Program-made: the position numbers and the translations under genes
Notes under the pieces: model-generated
The model's input: the letters and a program-made list of their open reading frames with translations, nothing else
What the model was told of the DNA's origin: nothing
Databases searched by the model: none
Shown: positions 47,901-59,900 of the stretch, in pieces
How the letters are laid out: every line of letters starts with the position of its first letter
Numbering within the stretch: position 1 is the first letter of the stretch
DNA from: Anaspis maculata
Taxonomy: Eukaryota; Arthropoda; Insecta; Coleoptera; Scraptiidae
Assembly (NCBI GenBank): GCA_949128115.1
Contig: OX421962.1
Location: 60,367,787-60,431,786, forward strand
Direction: 5' to 3'
Length of the DNA stretch: 64,000 nt

Positions 47901-50900
47901 TGAATATCAAATAGTGAAATTCCCTTAGTTCTGCGATTTCACTTTTGGTCAACATTACGCTTTTAACGTTCATTTCAATGGCAACGTCAATCGCACCATT
48001 CGAATCGTACAAGGGGAAGTTACAGACCGACTTCAGGGTTTTCGGTGTCAAGAAGCCGAATCGCAGCTTTGACTTGTACAAGTCGTACAGAATGGATTGG
48101 TTGCAGTTTTCACTTCTGCTGAACTGAGGGCTCAAATGGACAACGTGTAAGTAGCACGGGACTGCATCTGTGATACTTCCGACAAGAGAATCTGAAATCT
48201 TGAATTTGCCTCGGCATTAGTATTGATGTGGAAATCCACAGGAAGTTTGCACCTACCTCTTTATGGTGCAGTCTTTTTTTCTTTTTGACTCCGCCGTCGG
48301 GTTCCTTCGTTTCTGGCCAATGTTTAAATAAAAATGTCGTGTCTTCTGCAAAAGTCTTGAGGGAAGGCAACAAAGCATCATCTAATTCCCCACATTTGTG
48401 TAACGCTATGCATGCAGACAGAGCGGCGGCCCTTTTGGCCTCTTTTTTGTTGAACATGGGAGGACCCTGCAAACATTCAACGAAATGTGATCGCGTAAAC
48501 ATCACCCTGGAAGTTCAAACCTCTGACAACAACAAAAAATTGGAATTGGATTCTCTTCTTGAACAAGATTTTTTCAAGATTTTTAAAACCCCCCGCTTCC
48601 CTCCTAGGATACTCCAAATGTCCAATTCAATGGGGGAAGGGTTGAAAATTTCAAAAAAACTGTTTTCAGAAAGAGAATTCAAATCCCTTCAATTTGATGT
48701 TTCACAAACTAGGTGGTGTTTTGTTGAATTTTGAAGTTGAGCTGGAGGAGAGCAGAGGGGTGAATTTGGGCAGCACTTTTTCCACCGAAAATTCATGCTA
48801 TCTATGATAACGCTGACTGAATTGAAGAGAATTGGGGGGTCCAGAATAAGTTAAAAATTTTGGGAATATTTTTTTCAGAAAGAGTGGGGTGAGTGGGGGC
48901 GAGGGGGCTGAAAATGGAAATTTGCCAATGTATGTTTTAGATGTCCCCCTCGATATAAAAATCGACCTGTTTTTGCTCGAAGAAATATTCACCAGGAATG
49001 GGGAGTTATTGCAGGTGGATAGTTTTCAAATGATCACCCGGTATTTATTTACACACGTTAAGTGATTTTTTATGAGCTTTGCCACACGCATGCCACACGG
49101 CTACAGCGCTTTTCAAGCAAGGTAGGTATATATGAAGTTAGTTTGAAGCGTAATCTTAAATGTGTGTGTGTAATAAATAGAACACATCATTATCAATTTG
49201 AAGGTTTCTGATCAGAAAATAAAAAAGAAATGTCCATCGCCTTCTTTAAAGCAGTCTCATCTCCTCTAAGATTGGCACTACTTACCCAAATCGGTTCCTT
49301 GATGGGGCAAAGAATTGGGAGAAATATAACCACCCGTGACTTCCTATTCGTGCCGCTCTTGTCTAGATACCAGTCAGGGGCGTATTCGGTATACTGGTCA
49401 GAAGGTAAACTATTGCAGTACCGACAGAGAAGAGGAATGGCAGAATACATGTTGACTTGCGCCGAATTAGGGCCATCCACAAAATAGGGTTCTATCACTT
49501 CTTCATTGTACATATTGTTAATTTCAACTTCGCTAGCGCCTTCCCTTTCATCCGTCTTTCCAACTAAATACTGGAACATTTCGATTAATAAGCACTTACA
49601 TATTTTCAGAGCCATTCGACAAACCAAATGCAGTATTTCATCTACAAAAATTCAACTTACATCAGTCAATAAACTTTCTATTTTTTGGAAGTTATCGAGC
49701 CTTTCGAAAAATTTGTTGGCCTCTCCATTATTCACCAAAGTGTAATAAAGACTGGATTTGTGTCTTGCTCTTCCTTTTGATTGCACGTAGGATCTGTAGT
49801 CTTCATACTTATCAAATTTCACTACAAGCGTACATTTGGGAATATCAACGCCTTCTTCCAGCACATTCGAGCTGACCAGAACGTTGATTTCTTTGTTGAC
49901 AAAACTGTCTAGCACCTCTTTGTTCTTTTTTGATATGAATAGGCCCTCTCTGGTGTCAGCGAACGGATTATTGGAATTTCCTACCACAAAATTCGCTTTT
50001 ATGTGGTTCATATCAGGATGGCACTTGGCGAAGCTTTCGATTATATGATACACAATTTTGGCCGTGAACCGCCGCTTCACAAAAATCAAAGCACACAAAT
50101 CCTCTGTGGATTTAGATTTGTACTCTTTGAGAACATCGAACAGTCTGAGAACTTGATCAGAAGAGAATCGTCGCAGTTTTTCGACTTCGGTAAATTGACC
50201 CATGGCTTTTCTGAACACCTCTTTCACACAACCAAACACCGTAAGAATGTAGTTCAGGGTGGTGTATGTCTTCATGTCCTGACAATGCTTTCTGAGCCGT
50301 TCCACCTGGATCATATAGGCAATGGATGCTTTGTATCCCCCAAACGGTCCCAGCATTTCGATGTGAATAATCAAGTCTCTTATGAAATTTCGGAGCTTTC
50401 TCAAAACATCGACCGGTTCAAACGGTTCAAAAGTGTTCCTATCCAGAGTGCGTTTTGGTGAAGGTAGATCGTCTAGTTTCAGCACCCGCAATACGTCTAT
50501 AACCTTATTGAGTTGACAAATGGCAGTGGTTTCTTCACTGGATATTTGGTGAGTTTCGAAAAACTTGAACAACTCTTGTGGATTGGTGGAATATCTAAAA
50601 AAAAGAAAATATCTACTGAACTGTAGTATAACTAGTAACAATCAGCGAAATATATCATCTTTTAGTGTAGTAGTCCAGTAAAATAAGAATTTAACTTGGA
50701 AGTAATTAGGGACTTGATGAAAAAAAAAAGTAGAGAATAGAAGAGTGAATAAGAAAAATCAAAGTTTTTCGCCGCTGATGTGGCCAAACCGGCACGACGC
50801 AACATTCCAATAATTGAATGTTGCCCAACTTTGACAGCGCTTTGCGGCTAAACAAAAAGATATGGATATATGTATTACGATCTCATGGACATTTTTATAG

Positions 50901-53900
50901 ACCATTTCAGACTTCACAAGTTTGTGAGTGAAGATTTTCAAAAACGTTTACGTTTATTTCAGAATTGATTGAAAAAGCTTGCAGTGAAAATGTCCATTTT
51001 TGGATTTTCTAATTTTTTCTTATATTTACCTGAATGGTGTGAAATGTAACTTTGGCTTTTCTTATTCAGTTTTTTGCTCTCTACATTGCCATATTTTCTC
51101 ATCGGGTCTGTGATTTTTTAAATTTTCTAAAATATGAACTGGATGAACTGGATTGTCGCGGAATTTTGACCGTGGTTCACGGCTAAACTAGATAGAGATA
51201 GATTCATTTAGTGCCTTCTATAAAACCATTTACAGGTTGTAAACTGCCAAGAAAAGCCTAGAAAAGCTAATAATTGGCCTTGAGGATTTTCTCGTAGAAT
51301 ATTATTTAATTCTCTACCATTCTGTCGTTCATAATTTCAAGTCAGTGTGTCACAGCAAGATGATGCCACAACAGAAATAGGCGATCTTAGCGACAAAAGA
51401 TACCCTAGGCCGTTGCTTGGACATAGACAAAGTCCCAAATTGATATCCTGATAAACAAGTCCCTTGCGATTTTTTTAGCAAGTGCCTGCAACGCATTAAT
51501 TTTTAGAAAAAATAGCTTCTGAACGGTTGAAGCGAAGTGCAAAAACTGAACGGATTTATAATGCCTGAGAGAGGACAAATTGAAATATGTGATGATATGT
51601 ATACAGGGTGTCCGTTTTTCGAGGCTAAGCATGGGTATCTCGCTTATCTTGAGAGATACAAAGTCGGTTAAATTAGGAAAAAGTTGCGTATTTTTATGAC
51701 GATCAATGATCCAAAAAGAAATTTGACGTATCGATTTTCGTTTTCGGGATATCGTGAAAAAGCAGAAATTTGAATTTTTGTTTTTATTTTTTGTTCAACA
51801 AACGGTTGAAGGTGGCCTTTTCTCATCTAGACATTCTCAGGGCACTTTTTCAAGGGGAATCCAAAGCTGCCAAAATCTTTATTCTAGCTTTCAAAGCAAC
51901 CGAGATACGACATTCAACTTTTTTCTCTAATGGGCGCCATATTGGATTTTGATATTTTTGAATATGGTATTCTTTTCTGGTTACAACGATGTGCCACATG
52001 TCATTAATGAATAAATCTTTAACATTTACGTTTTTTTATTGACGGTGCTGAAAAAAAAAAATCGAAATACGCATCCGTGCCGAACAATTGTTTCAAAGTG
52101 TACGCTGTTAATTTTCGATCTGTGTTGTGTTAAAACTTGCTGGAAAATTGCAGGATTCAAGCTAAGACGAAAACTGGATGATCTCCAACTGCACATAATT
52201 GAAACCACCAGGAAGACATCTGTAAATGAGGAAGGAGGTAGCGTGAGCACTCGTCGAATTTGTTTACAAATATTATCGGCACGCTTCTTATCAGACACCT
52301 AACCTCCCGAGCGCATATTAACATTCCCTACTTGACTTGGGCGTGCCGGTTCCATCCAGTACAGACCACGGGGGTCTGTGCGACATTGGACGGTCGCTCA
52401 TTATCTTACATTGTCCCATCTGATATAAATGGAAAAACATCAGCGCAAGCCACGAAGAAGCCCTCCAGAAGATGATACACTAGAAACAGGACAATCTAAG
52501 AAATTTAAACCGAACGTCCGTTCCCGATCCAGCCTCGACCTAAGGGACATTGAGAAAATTAATTCGACGTTAGAAGAACTGGGAAACGACGAATCAGTAC
52601 AAGATGAGTCCGCAGCAGAAGAAACGGAGGAAGAATACAACACGGATATTGGAAATGACGATCTCATTAAAGAAATCATTCATTCACTGAAAACTATAAA
52701 AACAGCAACAACTGATGAAAGCAATGGAAATCTAAGATTCAATAGACAACACCAAAAAGCTGTAGGGCAAGCAACTGATACAATTTACTCTAATATTGTA
52801 CAAATACTACAATATCAAAATAATCTGGAAAGGCAATTATGGAAGAACAAAATTGAGGTCGCAGAAAAACGACAGCTGAAAAAAGGTGTTGACGGAGTAG
52901 CTGCAGACGACCTACCCTTACCCCGGCAAGAAAAGAAAACATATGCAAATGTGACAAAAACATATGGCGAAATTCCTGAAAAAAGGCAGACAACAAAAAC
53001 CAACGAACAATGGAAAACTCCCCCACAAACTGCTTTAAATAAAGACAACGAACTAATCATTAAAGCGACAGACGGTGAAGATGTAAAGGATAAATGGAAA
53101 ATTATGTCAAAAAGTATCGATCCGAAAGAAATCAACGGAGGGTTCAAAAACGTAATCACCTTATCAAAGGACAAGCTGTTGATCGTCACACAAAATAAAG
53201 AACAAAAAGAAAAGATACAATCCTTTTTAAGCAGCAGGACGGATGGTATTCAAACGCAAGACAAAATTATAAGAAGACCGACGATACAGTTATGCGGTTT
53301 AGATAAAACCACCTCAGACGAAGAGATGATTACCGATGTATTCGCACAGAACGAAGACATAAAAAGTAATTTCGACTTTGAACACGTCAAGAAGAATACC
53401 AAAGTGGTGCATAAGGCTCAATGTCGAAATCCCTTTAAAGAGAACTGGTTGGTGGAAACAGACGTAAATTTGGCCAAGTATCTTCTCAAAAAGGAACAAA
53501 TTTTTATAAATCTAACCGCGACGTTTGTGAAAGAAGTTATCAACTTTCCCATGTGTTTTAACTGCTGCGCCTTCGGGCACGTTAGTAAGCACTGTGGCCA
53601 AAAAGAAGAAACTTGTCACAAGTGTGGCAAACAACATTCTGCCTCGACATGTCCAGCAATTGATCTTAATTGCATCAACTGCCAGAGGTCTAGGATCACA
53701 GAGCGTCAACATTCAGCCCGAGATCGAAATTGCCCAATGTATCTGAAAAAAATGGAGCAAGTTAGACAACAGATTGATTATGCTAAAAATGACTGAAACA
53801 AATAAGAATCAGAAGTCCAACCTATGTCAAGACCAGATCTTAAATACCGACGTCAGGAATGTAAGTGATGCGAGGGGGCGATGTCCAGACGTCAGTAATC

Positions 53901-56900
53901 TGAGAATCGCTCATCTGAATGTTAGATCGTTGTTTACGGGGTTCTCTGAGTTCTCTGGTAGTGTAATTGACAATCACTTTGACATAGTATGCGTGTCTGA
54001 GACGTGGTTGTCTGGGATAGTACCGTCAGAATCCGTTGGTATTGTGGGGTATCAAATGTTTCGATACGACAGGCCTGCGAGAGGTGGAGGTGTGGGAATT
54101 TATGTGAGGAGTGATTTGAGGGTAGCGACTGTCCTTTCTGATTTTGAACCGGTTGATGGGGTCGAACACTTGTGGGTAGAAATAAAATTTGGGCGTATCA
54201 CACTATTAGTTGGGTCTGTATACCGTGTCCCATCGGGTAAATTAGGTGCTTGCGTTGAATTTTTTGATAACCTATTATCGTACATAACTCCTCAATATGA
54301 CAATATAATGATTTTGGGTGATATGAATGTTGATATGCTTCACAGCAATCCATTACATGATTGTTTTGCATCGTATAATTTTGCTCAATTGATATCCGAA
54401 TCTACTCGCGATACTGCAACTAGTCAAAAATTACTCGACGTCATCTTCTTTAATAACCCTAATATGGTGCAGTCAGCATGTACTTTTGACGTTGGTCATA
54501 TCTCGGACCATAAGATGATATCTTGTGAGTTAAGCATACGGGTTCCGAAGATTAGTCCGGTTGTCATAACTTATCGCTCTTTTAAACACTTTTCACATGA
54601 ATCCTTTAGGAAAGATTTAAATGCAATTCCTTGGGACGAAATTTACTACATGCCGGATATTCGCGACAAGATTAATTTTATCACAGCTAACGTTTTGAGT
54701 TTGTTTGACATCCATGCACCCTTTGTTACAAAGAAAATCACCAAACCTTTCCAGCCATGGTTGACCTCAACGGTTCGACAAATGATGTCAGAACGCGATA
54801 AAGCTTTGTCTCGTTTCAAAAAATCTAAATCAGCTACAGATTGGCTTTCCTACACCCAACTCAGAAACTTGACCCTCTCGGCTATCCGACGTGAGAAATC
54901 TGTATATTTGTCTAAGCAGTACCAAAATATTGACAAGCGTGAGTTTTGGAAATCGTTGAGGAGACTAAGTGTTATCAAGGCGAGTTCATCCCACATTCCA
55001 GCCAGCCTAAATGATCCAAATGTCATTAATGATCATTTTTCTAGCGTTTTTTCTACTCCCGATAGTTGCACTGCCGCAACTGCTTATTTTCTTTTACACA
55101 AACATAATGATAACAACTCATTCTCTATTCGTTTACCATCTGTTGATCAGATTCGTAACATTGTAAGCAGTTTGAAGTTCGCCTCACCGGGTATAGATGG
55201 TATATCTCCACAAATGTTAAAGCTTTGTTGCCCTGTAATTGTTGAACACCTGACACATCTTATGAATTGCTGTATTGAGATTGGTTACTTCCCTCAAGAA
55301 TGGAAAACAGCAATAGTTGTCCCCTTACCGAAGACCAAAGCTCCAAACTGCCCGAATGATCTTAGACCAATCAGCATCCTTCCCGTTTTCTCAAAGATCC
55401 TGGAAAAAATTTTACAACCACAACTCCGCAGTTACTTGATCGACAACAAAATCATTCCAGCTGAACAAGCCGGCTTTCGCGAGAACCACAGCACTGCGAG
55501 CGCTTTGACAAGGGTGACGGATGACATTTTAAGGTCTTACGATAAAGGCTATGCAACTGCAATGGTGCTCCTCGATTTTTCAAAAGCTTTCGACACCATA
55601 GATCATTCCCTTCTCTGCGCCAAATTACACTATTATGGTTTTGATGAACACTCGAGAAATTTTTTCGCAAGCTACTTGAGCGATCGCCTGCAGTTAGTGC
55701 GTCTCGGCCAAAACTATTCTTTTCCGAAGCCTGTTACCTCTGGTGTATTTCAAGGTACGAATCTGGGCCCTTCGCTTTTTTCATTGTTCACAGCAGATCT
55801 CAAAACACATGTAAATAAGGCAAGCATCCAAATGTATGCTGATGACACCCAACTTTACTATTCCTTTCACCCCAAGAACGTCACAGCAGCTATGGCCGCA
55901 CTTAATACGGACCTAAAATCGGTTGAAAACTATTCATCGGCTCAAGGGCTCAAACTAAATGTAGCAAAGACTGTGTCCCTTTTATTTGCTCCAAAGAATA
56001 TCGCGTGTGAAATGAGTCCTCACTTGAGCAGCCTACTTATCTACGATCAACGTATTACGTTCGTTGAGGAAGCGAGAAATCTTGGAATCATATTTGACAC
56101 TTCCCTAAGATTCAAAAATTACGTTAATATGATTGTTAGGAAGTCTTTTGCAGTATGGAAAATCCTATACACTAACTTTTCGATATTGAATTTTAAACTT
56201 AGGAAGAAACTTTGTGAGTCGTTAATTTTCCCGATTATTAACTACTGTATTGTTGTGTATTACCCATGTTTAGATGTTTTGTCTAAATATCGTCTACAAA
56301 AGATTCAAAATACCTGCTGTAGATTTGTTTACGGGCTGCGCAAGTATGATAGAGTTTCACTGCGAATTCACGAGCTTGGTTGGCTGAGGGTGGAGGATAT
56401 GTTCAGATATGCTATGTCTGTTTTTGTAAACCGCTTGCTTGTCACATCGAAACCTGTACACCTGCGCGAAAAACTTCAATACAGGCACGATCAGCACGAT
56501 CGAAATATGCGGTACTCCAAGTTGCTAGCGACTCCCAGACATCGTACGTCCGTTTTTCGAAGATCATTCTCGTATAATGCCTGCTGCATTTATAACTCAC
56601 TACCAGAGAATCTCAAGTCAGTGTCTAGTCAAACTTGTCAAAAAACACTCAGGTCACATTTCTTCTCCGTCCAATCAGTATAACGTTTGAAGTCGCTTTC
56701 TTGCATTAACTTGCATTGAATATCTGTTTTTTGTTATACTTATTTTGAGTAGTAGTTTTTTATTTTACTTAATTGCATATTTGTTTTATATTTGTAATTT
56801 ATTAATTGGTGTTACGTATTGTTCATTTCTTTGTTATTGAATTGTTTATATTTTTTGAGTTTTGGGGTTGAGTGGAATAGCTCTGGCTAAACTTCGCCCT

Positions 56901-59900
56901 ATAAATAAAGGCCTTTATTATTATTATTATTATTATTATTTTGTTTCCAAAGCACTCTTTGAAAAATTAAAAAATTTTTTTTTTGCTCAGAAGCATGAAT
57001 TTAACAGTGGCATGTGACACATCGTTGTAACCAGAAAAAAATTTTGTATTCAAAAATGTCAAAATCCAATATGGCGCCCATAAGAGAAAAAAAAGTTGAA
57101 TGTCATATCTCGGTTGTTTTGAAAGCTAGAATGAAGATTTTGGCAACAATGAATTCCCCTTAGAAAAGTGCCTCCACAATGTCTTAATTAGAAAAGCCTA
57201 CCTTCAACCGTTTTTCAAATAAAAAATAAAAACAAAAATTATAAATTTCTGTTTTTTCTTGGTATCTCGAAAACTAAAACTGACAAGTCAAATATCTTCT
57301 TGGATTTTTGATCGTCATGAAAATTCGCAACTTTTTTCTAATTTAACCGACTCTGTATCTCCAAAGATAAGCGAGATACCCATGCTCAGCCTCGAAAAAC
57401 GGACACCCTGTATAGGGGGTGTTATTTAAAACATTAAAACAATTAGTTTAAAAACTGCTCTGTAAAAATGGGACACCTGTATAGGGCAAAACAATTTTAC
57501 AAACTGCACTTTGACCTTCCGTTTGGTTCATTCCGATATCATCAATAGCGTAGGTGTAAGTGATATTTCCCATATCAATAACTCACCCTGTATAACTCTC
57601 TCTCTCTCTCTCTCAAAAAAATACGATCATCATCTCAAAACATGCAAACATCTCATGTATGCTTTAAAACACCACCAGAAAAATCTGAGTTTTTTTTTCT
57701 CGAAGGCGGCACATGTGAAGATGTGGGCCAGTTTTATACTCTTTTTGTTGTCACCCTGTTGTCATGCATTACGTCATTAATCACAAACATTTTTCAAATC
57801 AGTTTTTTTTTTTCAGAGATTTTCTCATTAATGGGGTCTTATACGATTTTTTTTTTATTCCTTTAAACTTAAGTACAATGTGAGATTACCACAGACATAG
57901 CAACATAGTATCTCAGAAGCAACTACTTTTCTTGAAAAAAAAGTTGAAAATCGAGGCGCAAAGCAGAGCGGTTTGATTTCAACGTCTAGTGACGTAACTA
58001 GACGTTGCGTGTTGCTATGGCAACGATGCTGTCGTTGCTGCTGATACGTTGCTCTCATGTCGACCTTGTCCATGCTTTGTTTTCATTCGCGCTAACGCTG
58101 CGCGCGATTTCACTTGATTTAAACCGATATACTGGAAGAAGCGAAACTTCAATTACTTTTTTATCGGCCGATTTTTTTTTAATTTGTGTTTTAGCTGCAC
58201 AGTTGCTAATTTTATCTATTTAATGAAAGGTCCATACCAATAAAATCGTATTTTGTGATTCTTCTGTACGACCCCATTGTGAGGCAAACTTTTTGAGTGG
58301 ATCACTTCAACAGTTGGCCAGTTTAGATAGCGGAAAGGCTCGCAATGAAAAACTGGCATTAAACTTACCCTACAACGTGTTGCAAGCCATCAACAGTTGC
58401 CACTTTACCATGGAACGTCGTTTCCAAAGCACGAACCTCTTCCATGACTTTTGTCAATTTACAGTTACCATTCAAAAGTGTCGCTGTCAAACCGAGTACT
58501 CTGGGGTGCTCATCGTAATTTTGGAACGTCTTCATAATTTGTCTCATCGGTTGATCATCAACGCCTTGATGACATTCATCAAAAACCATCAGGTTCACTT
58601 TTCGCAGATCTGAAATTAATCATTGATTGAGGTTCCGAATTCGATTACTCATAGTGTTGACTGAACATTATAAAGACGCGCAACAGGTGACATTATTCTC
58701 ATAGGTACTGGTATTGATTTCGGCAGATATAGTATGTTCACTTCTACCGTGATTCTAGTCGGCTGTGAGATTTTGTTTCTAAGTTTCCAAATCTGAAATT
58801 TAGAAAATCCCCAAAACTTTGCGGTTGGCTGCTCTGGCTTCATTCGGCACAATAATTCACAAAGAGACACGAAGTCGTTCGACCACTTTTGGAACACATT
58901 TTTTACGCATTTCCTCTGCAGATAGACGGATCATTTTTGCGGGACTTGATGTCTGACGCCTTTTTCCATTTTATTGGACAATGTAGTAATTTTTCGACTT
59001 ATTTTCAATTTTCGCCAATGAACAAATAAATCAAAGCGGCTTCGACATTTGACAGTTGTCCATAATATTTTTAATCTCTCGAAGCCAGTTCAACTTTACG
59101 ATGATTCGAACTAAAAATATACTAGCCCTTCGTCCAAAAAAAAGGGAACCTATAGAATCATCAACAAAAGATCTTATAGGTCGCAGTGCAGAAAGGATCC
59201 TCCGAGACCAAACGACCACCTCTAATCTACAATCTAGAATAGAATTATCAATCCTTCCACCTCTTCCAGTCGAAAAGACACGCCAAACCATGAAGGACTA
59301 TTATAGGCAAGACAAGGAACATCCCAGCAGGTCTGCAGTTGCAGCAGGATTCACGTGTAAAAAGTTTAATAAACCGAGTTTCAAAAAAACGAGCCGTTCA
59401 AAGTTGCGTAATGGAGCGAAATTCATGTGAGTACCTTCAATATGTAATTTGCTTTCGTTTTGGAGCTTGGCGGGACGAGTTTTTGTCGGCCTTGAATGGC
59501 CGCCGTCAAGATGACTTAGATTGAAGACGGCCCCGTGCGGTTTGGCGTCTAAATGACAGTAATACAGCTCTGCGCCCCTCTAGTCGCATTTCCACGTATG
59601 ACAAGGACAGTTTTCCAAGACTTTGATTTGATATCAATTTGATAAGAAATATAACTTTACTTCCAGAGAAGCCAGTTTCACACCAGGTAAAAAGGCGGCA
59701 AGCCTACAATGCTAAAGTAGAAAATTTGCCCAGCCAACTAGAGTCAGGAGTCACAGTAGAAGTGAACCTACCCTACTATATTTGCCAGCTACGACCCACA
59801 GAGTGAGTGACAACTGCGGCTTTATCCTGAAGCGTTTTTCAGGAGTAAAGGGCAAACTGACACCAGAACAAAGTCCTTACAGTACTTCACCATTTACCAT

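Larger units (their letters stand above)
52060..56940 (+). mobile_element. CR1/Jockey-type LINE, apparently full length
   Basis: About 370 bp of 5' UTR, two overlapping intact frames, then a 3' UTR of 235 bp ending AAATAAAGGCCTTTATTATT and further TTA units (56908-56940), a 3' simple-repeat tail typical of CR1-like non-LTR elements. The LINE sits antisense to Dicer-2. The exact 5' end and the target duplication are not resolved because the palindrome centre is A/T-rich. Confidence 0.85.
51602..57413. mobile_element. Palindrome split by the LINE, arms ~420 bp
   Basis: The left arm begins TACAGGGTGTCCGTTTTTCG then AGGCTAAGCATGGG. The right arm ends in the complement CATGCTCAGCCTCGAAAAAC then GGACACCCTGTA. 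Arms stay alignable to TTACAACGATGTGCCACATG (~51981) against the complement near 57020. Between them, 4.9 kb is occupied by the LINE, so the LINE inserted at or near the centre of an existing palindrome of about 0.9 kb. Confidence 0.8.
50595..58368 (-). other. Dicer-2 intron 3 (7.8 kb), carries the LINE
   Basis: Donor GG/GTAAGT at 58368, acceptor TTTTTTAG at 50595. From left: a repeat copy (50660-51330), left palindrome arm (51602-52020), LINE (about 52060-56940), right palindrome arm (56985-57413), (CT)n tract (57594-57614) and a 300-bp block duplicated at 62755 (57843-58135). The largest intron of the gene. Confidence 0.85.

Noticed and set aside
49606..49651. A possible extra 46-nt Dicer-2 exon between exons 4 and 5 (TTTGTAG and GTAAGTGC borders)
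   Set aside because: It breaks phase with exon 4, whereas exon 4 joins exon 5 directly in phase 0 and gives a normal Dicer sequence.
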